A stretch of DNA of 64,000 nt from Helopsaltes ochotensis. Lineage: Eukaryota > Chordata > Aves > Passeriformes > Locustellidae. Each line of letters starts with the position of its first letter. Position 1 is the first letter of the stretch. The notes beneath the pieces were generated by a model. The model made no database searches. It was not told where the DNA came from and saw only the letters and a program-made list of their open reading frames with translations. The position numbers and the translations under genes were made by a program. This document shows positions 27,801 through 39,800 of the stretch, in pieces. The DNA is taken from the NCBI GenBank assembly GCA_013400155.1, contig VXBM01000215.1, positions 275,240-339,239 on the forward strand. Direction: 5' to 3'.

Positions 27801-30800
27801 CCCTCACATGATCACCCTTGCTGCCCTTTCTGGACTCACCAGGGGCACTGCATGATGTGGCTGAGACCAACTGAGTGAAGCTGAGCTTCCACTTCCAGAT
27901 TACTGAAGTGCAGGCTGCAACTAAAGGGCAGCACCTTTTCCTTCCTCTCTCCTTTTGCACCACTTCCCTGGTGCCTGGGCTTGGTGCTGTGTCACCAAAG
28001 CAGTCACAGAACCAGACTTTCATAAGTACATGAAGCCCTGAGGAGCTTCTTGATCCTGCTGCTATGTCTGCTGTGCTTTCCTGCTGCAGTCAGACCTCTG
28101 GGCATCAGAGGTGGATTCCAAGGCTTGCTCCAAAGGCAGCAGGGAATGGTGGTGCCTGTAGCTGAGGAGAGGGCTGAGGAGCAGCACACCTGACAAAGGG
28201 GAGCTGTCCTTCAGCTGTCAGGACAGCACTGCTCTGAGGGTCTGTGCCGACAGCAGAATCCCCCTGGTGGGGAGCAGGGCCAGCACGTGGGGAGGCAGGA
28301 GGCTGCTGGGCAGGCTGTGCCCATCTGCAGGGGCAGCACTCGGTCCTCTGCAGCAGTGGCTCTGCTCTCTGATAGCAGGAGTTCCTATTGCTCACCTCTC
28401 CTTTCACAGACAGTTTGGCACATCCCTCTTTAATGTTACAAAATCCAGTATTTCCACCAGGAGGCCATGAAGGAAACAGCTTCGTCCTTGGATTTTGAGA
28501 CCACTTGGATCATTTTCATTGCTTCAAGGTAGAGTGCCTTACACCTCCTTACAGAGACAGAAGGCTGTATTTGCTGCCACACAAGAATTACAGTTCATGT
28601 TTGTGTTACAGACAAGGGCCATAAGGACACATGGCTTTGTGTTCATTGCTGGGTATGGCATCCCTTGGCTGAAATCTCCTGGAGAGTGACCTTACAGTCT
28701 AGGATGGGTAAGATGTGAATGCACATTTCAGTTCTTGTTGCCACCTCAGAACCTTTTAAAGGGGCCTTTTGGACACAGCAGGCTGGAATTTTATCTGTAT
28801 CATATCTGTTTTATTGGACACTGTATTACTAAACCAGTTGTGTTTGTTTCAACAGAAACAACTCCTGAAGCTGGTGAAGATGATGCAGAACATGACAGAA
28901 TATCCCTTGGCATTTGTTGTAAAGCTTGAGTGTGACTTCTACCCTAATGTTCAATTCAAATCAGGCTCAGAGTTAGCAGTGCTTGTAGCTCTTGGAAACC
29001 TGTGAGCTAAAAACAATTTAAAGGTTAAAGCTTGTGGAAAAGTACTTCAGCTTATACAGTAGCACCAATGCAAATGTATAAGGAGACAATGGCCACAGGG
29101 TTTAATAAAGGTTCCTGTTTTGTCCAGAAATGGTATTGCTTTTGTTCTTCTGTGGGAAGATGGGGGAAAGGTCTGGAACTCATCCATGAATGGTTTGGGC
29201 CTGGAGGTCAATTACATGAGAATAATGGGCAAGTAGAATGAATCTCCTCTTTCCAAAGGCTAATTAAGAATTTGACTCCATGATCCTTGTGCCCCCTTCC
29301 AACTCGAGATGTTCTCTGGGTCTATGGTTGTGTACTGAACTCGGAAAAATGAAACCAGTTATGGACTAAGTGACAAGTGTGGCTTGCATGCTGCACATCA
29401 TCTCAGGCTGGGTAATGATGTTCTAGGACATTTCCCAAATGCTTTTTTTGACAGCATGATGTTTACAACCTGGAAAAGAAAAAGAGAAGTACTGAGATTT
29501 TATAGTGAGATATATACTATGTACTGTCCATGGAAACTGGGCCATTATTTGAATAATAAAGCCTTCACTGAGTGACTGGACATGGTACAAGACATGAAAA
29601 GAGATCCCATTTTACCTCTGAATGGCTTATTTTTACAGATAGGTGAGGAGGGAGTAGATGGAACATCTTTATCAGTGTGGTCTGGTAGACAAACAGTTTT
29701 TTATGTGTCACAAATGGGAATAGTTTGTTGTCTTTTACTACCTTGCAGGCAAAGGAAAAGAAGGATTACTGGTATGAGGTCCTGTTTCTGGTTCTTGGGA
29801 TTGCTATTTTTGAGTCCTTGGAATGGTGTGAACACCCTGTATTTTTAAGAGTTGCTACAAGGTTGTCAGGTGTGATAATGGTGATGTGTGAGGTGAGACC
29901 ACTTCAGTCTCTGAGCTCTCGTGCAAGCTGGAAGCAAAAGCCAAACAAAATCCAGAAATAGAGACCAGAATGACAGTGGCTGCCAGAGACATGAAAGAAG
30001 AAATAAACATTGTGCTTAAGACCAGAAAGGATCATTGTGATTACCTAGTCTGACCTCTTGTGCTACACAGGCCACAAACATTGCCCAGTGATTGCTACAG
30101 TTACAATAGATCTGTTTTTTTGGTCTGTTTTTAATTAAAATGATACCCAACTTTAAAAGGATATCCACCTTTTAGGCTTGGAGTGATGAAGGGCCTGCAG
30201 TGTTACCGTGTTACCAAAAAGTGTCATGCTCTGCTAAGTTGAATCTATCAGTTCTCTTTCTTCGGGGTACATTTGAATCCTCACGTCATTCTTGTTGCTC
30301 TGAGTTGTGTGTGCCATCATCAATTACTGTCTCACTCCATATCCCAAAGCTGACTGTTGGGAGCAATCTCATACTTGGTTCTGGATCTGTTCTGGACTAA
30401 GAACCAGCACTTGTTTGACTGAGTCCAAAGATGGCCCTTCAGTATGGAAACTTCAGTTGCCCACTTGAAACTAGTTCTGGCTAGAAGAGAAATCCATCCC
30501 ATTTAATCTGGTAGCTAGATTAATCCCTGTAGTGTCCACATTGTTGTGTAAAGGTAATTTTTGTGTTGGAATAGTGTGCACTAAAGCTTACCAAAATTCT
30601 GGGGGAATGTGCCAGCATCAAAGGTTTGTAGTAGGTTTGATCAACAAGATTCCAGTGCTGATAGTCAATTTAATTCTACTCCTCCTTTCTCATGGCTGTG
30701 GTATTTATTTGTTGTTGTTTGCCCTGCTAGGTGTATTCTTGCATGTGCTTGGTCACGCGTGTTTTTCCCACTCTGTGATGATACTTGACAGCTGACAAGG

Positions 30801-33800
30801 AGCAGATTGGGAAGGGTGTTTGCTTTTTCAGGAGCTTGGGAGTGAGCTCAGTCTCACACTGGGAACTGTTTGCTTTCGGCTTCTGAGGGTTCTGTGCCTC
30901 TCTCCTATGGTTTTTGCTCACTTTCACCAGAGGCAGATCTGGAAAGGAGGCAAATGAGGTTAACGCCTGCCCAAAATAATTGCAAACAGAACCTCTCCTG
31001 CTTACTTTCAGCAGAGGCACTGGGAACACGAGGCATTGTTATAATGGGTCAGACATTAACTGTGCCTTTCATTTACATGTCTTGCTTCCTCTGCAGGAAC
31101 CAGAAGAGTCAGAAGTTCCTTTTTTTTTTTTCTCCCAGAGCCCTGTTTCATTGGGGATCCACACAAACTACGTCCCCTTAAATGTGAAAAACTCAGAGTG
31201 ATTCATCAGCATTTTGAATATGTTCCCTGATATAAATAATATAGCTGCATGCCCAAAAAGCTGAATTTAGAGCCGTAAAAATGTTTTTGTACTGGGAAGG
31301 GATAATACTATTTAATAAGCAAATGTTGCTTTCAGACTGTGTAGTCAATTAAGGATAGTAGTATCTACAGAAAAGGTCACAAAACAGTTTTCAAAAAGAG
31401 GTCTCTTAAGATGAGTGAAAAAACCACTGCATTTCAATTCCCAACTGCTGTGTTTCAGGAGCTGATTTCAAGAACACTGTTCATATGTTGCAGGTTATAC
31501 AGAGGATATTCTACACAGTCAATCGATCCTGGTCGGGGAAGATCACTCTAACAGAGCTGAGGAAAAGCAACTTCCTGCAAGTACGTGGGTTTCTGTGGGA
31601 ACAGGATCCAGAGTGCAGCATTCCTTGTTCCTGTGGCTGGATGGTGAGGGAGCTGCACCTAGGCTGCAGTGGGATGAGCCAGGTGCTCAGTACTGAAAGT
31701 GCTGGGGCTACTGGAGGAGCTGTGTCTGAGTTGAGGTGAGAAGAGCAGGGACAGCAGTGGCCCCAGGGCACTGAGAGAAGGTCAGGGCGTGACTGTGCTC
31801 CAGCCCTGAGGCCACATGGAGCAGCAGCCTGGCTCCTGGTGCAGACAGCAGGAAGGGAAGCAGGACATGGCACTGCACCCGTGTGAAGTGGCTCACAAGC
31901 AGCCAAGAAGAGCTGCAGGAGTGCCAGGGCTAGGAGAGCCAATTTCCTGCCTCCTAGGCAGCCCTCTGCCCACTGACAGCTGGTCAGGAACATCTCTGCA
32001 ATTGCAGGATGAGGCACCTCGGGAGCTGGTCTCCACAGGATAATGAATGGAGCTTAGTTCTTGTTCCAGTGCCTGCAGTGTGTCCTTATGTCAGGATTTG
32101 GATCTCTGTCCTCTGTGTATTTTGCTCAAAAGAGCACCAGGTTAAAACTGTCTCAGGCTGCTCAGGTCCAGCCCAACCTAAGGAGCCAGAAAGTCTTGAG
32201 GCTGAAAGGTGAAGGACTGGCTAAAACAATGAGATTTCCCTCCTATGTTCCTATTTGCCCTTCCAGGTGTAGTGTGCTGTCTTCCTCAAACCGCTCAAGT
32301 GTGAATTCATATTCTTTCTCTTTTCAGACAGTATCTCCCTTACTTGATCCCATCAGCTAATGGGAAAATGAGTGCTCTTTTGAATTGGCTCATGCCAGTC
32401 CAAGCCCTGGGATCCCTGTTCCTTCCCAAACTCTGTTACAAGTAAATCTTCCCAGATTATCCTGCATTTTAACCATTCATTTTCTCCCTCTGAACATTCT
32501 CTCAATTTTTCTCCTTCCATATATATTCTGCCTTTCATCTCCTGTGGCAAGGAAGTTCAGCTCCTTGCTGCATGTGTAAACGGCATCTTTGGATGTGAGC
32601 TACAAAAGAAAAAAATGGTTTTGGCAAAAGCTCCTCAAGTGATTGTCATCTGTAAAGAGACAGAGTCTGGAAAGGCCAGTGAGTGATGGATCAAAGGTGT
32701 TGAGACTTGGGTATCAGCAAGTCAGAATAGTGAGGTCTGGCAGTGCCACCCTGTTATCCCTGCCAGAAACTTCACTGAACCTGGATAGGATGTGAGAGTT
32801 TTGTTTGGATTCCTTGGATGTGGAGGTGGCTGGAAGTTGATATTGAAATACCAGTGCCAACACATAACATAGCATCTGTTTTTATGGTTATGGGTAGCAG
32901 GACCACTGAGCCTGCCTGCTTGGGGACACCATTCCCTGGGATAGCTCAGGCTGTGTTTTGCCTGCTCCCTTGGGAGAGGCTTGGGAGGGCAGGGGAGGCC
33001 AGGCCTGCAGCTTACTGAAGCCATGATTTATTAGACAAGAAGGCTTCTGGTGTCCCATGGCCTCAGAACCAAGAAGAAAAGTAGGGAGGTGGCGCTAAGA
33101 AACATGCCATGCCCTCTTGTTGCTGGGAAGGACAGGGAGATGTAAAGTGGAAATGAAACATGGATGTTAGCAGTAGATGTTTCCTAGTAAGACATGCCAA
33201 CAGATGTTATGGTTAGAAATCTCTCTGAGCCTCCCAATTTAACCAGAATGATTCCTGCAACAGCACAAGGAAGTCAGTGTGATTAGTTTGGGGTCCATCC
33301 TTCCTGTCCCAGTCCAGGTGTAAGTCTGGAACAAGACTTGATTTTGCCCTTCAGGAGGCAGACACGGATGTGTGATGGATAAAGACCTATCTCAGTTCTT
33401 TTGGAAGACTGTGGACTTGCTGCTGGAAATGGCTCTCAGAGTCTCTGGTGCAGGTCAGGATTGTTTCCCAGACCATGATCCCAGCTGACACAGCAGTTTG
33501 TGTTCCTGTTTCTCTGCCTCACTCTTCACTATAGCTGAAAATGAACAAAAATTGTTGACAGGAGTGGCAGAGACGTTGTGCTAAGCAGGACGGCCAAGCC
33601 AGGTGCTCTGTAAGTGCCTGCTAAGGAATACAGCAACCCATCTCTTGGGGAAAGGCTGCACTTTGGGTTAGTTCTCAGGGCTGTGTTCACCCAGCTTCCT
33701 GAGAAACTGGAGCACCTCAGTTGCTCAGCTGCCTCTTCATCCAGGTTTAACTTCCCACTGTATTTGTACCCTTTCAGACTCTTGCTCTCTTGGAAGAAGA

Positions 33801-36800
33801 GGATGACATAAATCAGATCACAGATTACTTCTCCTACGAGCACTTTTATGTTATCTACTGCAAATTCTGGGAGCTGGATACTGACCATGACCTTTACATC
33901 AGCCAGAAGGACCTGGCTAGGTACAGTGATCAAGGTATGCTGCCTGCAAATGTGGCGGGGTGAGGGCATTGCTGAAAACAGAATGTTCCTAGAAGAATAA
34001 AACCTGCCTTTAATTTGATTAATTTGGTGCCTCAGAAAAAGTTTTAATGTAGTCACCCATCTCTTAAATAAGTGTTGATTTAGAGAAGGAATTGTACAAG
34101 CTTAGATACAGAGAACTGCAGGACACACTATTTTCTGCATGAGTAGCTACAGATGGAGCTGTTCACGAGTGGGTCATTGCCAGGAGGACAGGCTAAAATA
34201 ATGCCCTGAAACTTGTTTATCATTTACTGAGGGCTTTGTAGGAACTTGGAAGTAGGGACAAGAAGGATGAGCCCATTTGAACTTCAGAGGGTGTTGAAGT
34301 GCAATCTAATTATGCATGGGAGGAATCCAGAGTCCAGTGAAGCTTGAGGGATTTCAGCTTGCAGATGGACTCAGGAGAGTTATCTCTTCAGTTCAGTTCC
34401 TTTCCAGAAGTTGAGCAGTTGGCAGAGCCTCACTTTTATGCTGGTGTTTCATTGTCTTCCCTGCAGCATGGTTGCCACAGCCTGTACTTTCCTCAGAAGT
34501 GTTTTGTAGGGATTTGCTTGATAACTGAACTTCTGCAGTAAGAAGTTGCTTGCACACTGGGATAGCCTCCTTCTTCTATGTGACAAATCCTACTGCAGCA
34601 AAGTTGGAGTAACATGCCCATTTCCAAGAGCCAGTGCCTCATGGCATGGATCCAGACAAGAGTTGCCATCTTGGTGGGACCGTGTGGTGTTTGGAAGGCT
34701 ACAAAGGCAGACACACTGGGAGAATCATCTTGGGGCTTTAGAAATGCTGCTAAACTGAGGGTGGTTAGACAAGGCAGCGTAGTTAGATCCTTCTTTTAAC
34801 AATGGGAAAGGGCTTTGTGTGGATTCAGCATAAACAACTGATTGTAGTTATCCGTGTGAGCTGTAGCTTCATTTTCTCTGTGTTTCCCTTGTTTCCAGCT
34901 TTGTCAAACAGGATCATTGAGCGGATATTCAGCGGTGCTGTGGTGAGGTGAGGAATAGCACACTTCCTGGGGGAAGAAGGGAAGGGAATTTCTGTCAGGC
35001 TGAGAAATACACGTTATTCTCAGAAATGCTCCTGATCAGAATGGTTTCCAGCTGGAGCTCCAGCCGAAACTGCCTGAACATGGAGTGAGACTTCTGGGTA
35101 TCTTAAGAAAACAAAATAAAAATCCCGTAGGATGGGATAACTGGGCATAGCTGGAAGACATGGCACAGGGATAGCTGGAGAGCCTCCTTTGAAGTTTCTG
35201 AAAAGGGACATGCTGGGGAAGGGGATGTGGCAGATGAACTTCAGCTCTGTGGTGATAAAAGGCAGCAGTAAATGCCTGGTGCTGCAGGGAGTACAGGCTG
35301 AGTAGGTGACATTGCCCCATTTTCACTCACTAATGATTTGAAAAATATCTTTGATGATGCCCTGAGTATTTAGGGACCTGGTGATTTTAAATTTTTTTAA
35401 ATTTTTTTTTCTGCTATGTCTTCTAGAGGCACTGAAGTTCAAAAGGAAGGGCGCATGAGTTATGCCAATTTTGTGTGGCTCCTGATTTCGGAGGAAGACA
35501 AAAGGAGTCCTACAAGGTGAGACTGATTTCTGTGTCTTAGTAAAATCATTGAGATGAGCAAATAAGATATGGAAACTTCTGTGACCTACCACTTTCTACA
35601 AGAGAGAGTAGCTTGGGGTGTGGGAGTTGTTAGGAAGAAAATGTCATACTGGTGGGGTCTGGAGGTTGTTAGGAAGAAAACATCTTACTGGTGATGGTTG
35701 GTCAAATCATTTGCCTTTCTTGAGGAAAAATTGCATAAAAGTAGAGTTTTCTTGTAATATTTATATCTTGGTAGTCACCAGTGCCTTTGATCACCTCATG
35801 CATGAGGCACTGGCTCTGAGCACACACTTCTGAGGTGCTGACAGCAGCTGGACACATCCCTTCACAGTGGATTGGGTGTGTAAGGAGGGTTTGTGGGGAA
35901 ACTTCACTGTGGCACTTTGTAAAACCTGCTTGTGGCCTGGTTTGTACAGCTAGGGAGAGACTGCTGTGCAGGGGTGGTCCAGATGTGCATGTGAGTGTTA
36001 GCACAAGGAATCTTACACATAATAAGAGAAGAAGAATCCAGAACTGCCAGACCTTCCAGAGGGGAGGAGGGATGCAGAGTGCAGCTGCCTGAGAGCTCAG
36101 CTTTGTGTATAAAGGAGCAAAAAGGAGTATAAAGTATAAACTCCTTTGCGTATAAAGGAGTGCATGACACAGCTGCCTTGTCCCTCACCAGGGTCCCTGC
36201 AGTGTCCTGGGGTCAGAGTTGGCTCTATTTGGCCAACTCTTGCTGGTGGGTCAGCCTCCCAGCCCTTTGTGAGTCCCCCTTGGGCTGCAGCACAGTGAAC
36301 AGTGGGTACAGGTGAGACAGGTCATGAGTGTGGCTGTGCTGCTCACAGCCACCTGGGAGACTAACAGGAGCTGCTTGGAGTGTTGCCCTGTGCCCTGACC
36401 CTTCCCAACAGGCCTTGTCATCCCTAGGTTTATGCCAGGCTGTGGCAGAAGAGCCCTGGGGGGTGGGTAGGGGGAGTGTGCAGTGCTGCAGCCTCTGCTA
36501 TGTGGATGCCCCAGTGCAGTGCTGCAGTGGCCCTGCTCTGTTCCAGCATCGAGTACTGGTTCCGCTGCATGGACCTGGATGGGGACGGGGTGCTGTCCAT
36601 GTACGAGCTGGAATTCTTCTATGAGGAGCAGTGTGAGCGCATGGAGGTGATGGGCATTGAGCCGCTGCCCTTCCAGGACCTGCTGTGCCAGATGCTGGAC
36701 CTGGTTAAGCCAGAGAGGGAAGGTAAGTCCTGTTTAGGCAGAGCTTTCACCCCCTTTCATTTGTGGGGAGTTGAGAAGGTAAAGCCACTGTGAAACCCAT

Positions 36801-39800
36801 CTATAGGCAGAGCCCTGTGTTAGAGTCCCAGGGTGGGAATTGCTGCACATTGGGCCATGGTGTTGTGCATCAGGAGGCCTGAAACACTGAAACAAGAGAG
36901 CTCGTGAATTAACTGCCTGGGACTGAAGCAACAATTCTTGTGTGCTCCAGCTGTGGGATGTGCTGACAGTCTACACTGTAAAATTGAATCATCCCCATTC
37001 ACATGCCTTCATATTTCACTTGAATGTCAAAGGCCTCCATGTGTATGTGAGATTTAAGCTTAATAAACCCACCCATTTATTGAATGATGTTAAAATCCAC
37101 GACTGACTTGGGACGGAATTTTGTGCTATTGAAGCCTACTGGTGTTACAATTAAAACTTTTGGAAGTTTTAACTAACTTTTGTAAGTCAGTAACACAGTC
37201 ATGTGGGATTTTTCTATAGGAAGAGTAACCTTGAGAGACCTGAAGAGATGCAGAATGGCTCATGTGTTCTTCAACACCTTCTTCAATTTAGAGAAATATC
37301 TGGACAATGAACAGAGGGATCCCTTTGCAGTGCAAAAGGTATCAATCACCTTTATTATATTAAATAAGGAAATCTCACACTCATCTTTGGAGTGCTCCTG
37401 AATGTAGGGAAAATCCAGCTGGATAAAAGAACACTTTTTTTTCACAAGTACAGCTTATTGATTATCTCCAGAAGCCTCTTATCTGCTCAAAGTACAGAAA
37501 AGTGGAGGGGATGCCAAAACTAGCTTGGGTTCCCTCACAGTTTTTCCCACATAATCTGCAATAAAAACTTTGTGGTTCCATGATTCAAGGCTTAAATACA
37601 TCCCCAGACAGAACCAACCTTTTTGTTTGCTTGTTTGTTTGTTTAAACTGGATCATCATAAAAGCAGTCAAGTGGGACCAGGGGGATAACTTATTGTCCT
37701 CATCCTGTAGTAAATGGCAGAGGGCCAGGTATTTATAGAGGTGTTATCCTGTAATCTTCTCTAACTTAGCAAACTGTAAAGAGTCCCTCAAAAGATCAGT
37801 TACAATGGACAGATTTGAAAGCACCGAGTTCTTCCGTCCAGTACGGAGTGCACAGACTGAGCTAGCGCACAGCAAGTGTGTGGCTGTTGCATTTCTGAAG
37901 TGGAGCGGATGCAGCTTTTGGCATCTCAGGTCACATGCTGAGCTTTACAGACCCTGAGAGGTATTTTTTCATAGTCCTTTATGTGCAGATGTTAAAACAT
38001 TCCAAGCTGGTTGTGACTTTCTCAGTTAAGGCAATTTTTGCATGGCTGTTTCCATCCATCCGCTCCTACGCTCGAGGCTGACTGTGTGATCTCTTTAGGA
38101 CACGGAGAGCGACAGCCCCGAGCCCTCAGACTGGGACAGGTACGCGGCTGAGGAGTACGAGATCCTGGTGGCCGAGGAGTCTGGGAATGAGCAGCTCCAG
38201 GAGGGGTGAGCACGGGCCTGGCACTACCTGGGCACTGCCTGGGCACCCACAGCTGCCTCCAGCTGGGCTCTGGTGGGGGCACGTGCTGCCACTGCCAGCA
38301 GAGGCAAAGTCTGTTTCTTTTGGTCTCATACAAAAAGAGAACAAATTACTTTTGCTCGTCTTGGCCCTGTATTGATCATGTCACACTGTCATAGATTAGA
38401 AGCTGTAGCTCTGTTACATTTATTATACCTAGCAGAGACTTTCTTTAGTCCAACTTTATGTCTGTTAGTCTGGGCTCTTCATAAGTTATACTGCAATATT
38501 TTCATTCATTTACTAAGTTTGTTGAGACTTTTTTAAAAACATTTGGTTTCTTCATTACCTACACACAGTTTTCAGCCTTCTGTAAGATTCTGGACAGACA
38601 CACCAGCTATCTTTAGCCAGTGAATTTAGGCAAAGCAGTTGTTCCAGAACTTCTCCGTGGGCAAGGGCTTCCTGCAGATAAATGGAGACTCGACCTAATC
38701 TTCCTTTAGATTTGTGTCTGTATTGGCATCTCCTTGAGAACATTTCTTTCAACCACCCAAAGAATGCTTACCCTGTGTTAATCCTGCATGGTTCAGGATT
38801 GTATCCAGTCTTAAGCATTGTTTATAGAGCCAGTAGAGTATTGAGAAGATTGCATCATTTTCAAAACTTCCCACACTGGAAATTGCTTGGGATAACAGTA
38901 GCACCTGCTAATTAGGCACAGAGATTTGCAAAGCTATTGAGAGCTGTTCTCTTCTCTGCCTGTGTGTCCAAACAGCAACAGGCTGTTCCCTCAGCCCCTC
39001 TGAGCTGCCTGGCCTTTCTGTGGCTTTCACAATGGAAGATGAGGAAGGGCAGGATGGAAGATGAAATTGCTGCATTCCCTGCAGCTGTTTTGCAACACCT
39101 GTGTGTTCAGCACAGAAAAAAAACAGGAGGCTGCCATTAAAGCTTCATGCATTAAAGCTTCATGACTTCCCAAAGTCACCCAAACCAGGGGAAGAGTGAC
39201 AGGTGGTGTCAGAATTTTGAAAATGGTCTGAAGCAGCTCTGTGTCTTCCTGCAAAGAGCATGTCAGCAACCTGGCTGCTAGCTTTAAGAGCCCCTGAAAA
39301 GCTCTGTAGTCATGGCAGCAGGATTAGATCTCATTTGTGGAGCATAGCAACAGACCACGAAGGAAAAAAGAAAGGAAAAAGAAAAACAAAGAGCTGGATG
39401 CCCAGACAAATTTGCCAGAAAGAGCCATTGAGTTTTTCACATACATTACTTCTGCTGTGTTTTGAGGATGACAGAAACAGGGAATGGGGACAGAACCGAG
39501 ACAATTCCTGGTGAGCTCTGGGAGAGACTGGAAGATTTTTGGCTAAGTTAGCTGGCAGAACATGAAATCTGGTCTTTGTCTTATGAATACATTTGAAAAC
39601 AACCATCATTCAGCAATCACAGATGCATCAGTGTGTCCCACTTCTGTGATTAGCCCTGTCCCTGCTTCTCTGGAAGGAAAGTTTCTAAAGCCAGTCAGTC
39701 TAAAGCTGGTTGAGGCATGCCCAGGAGAGAGCCCTGCTCCTGTCACAGGAATCTCATCGAGGCAGTGAATACTCCCAGTATCCACAGATGCTTCCAGGCT

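Larger units (their letters stand above)
26506..31493 (+). other. PPP2R3A: PPP2R3A intron
   Basis: It holds a CR1 tail near 29265 and an ancient repeat at about 30015-30110. No exon was recognised. Confidence 0.75.

Noticed and set aside
33529..34056. 175-codon minus-strand frame
   Set aside because: It is antisense to a well-supported PPP2R3A exon.
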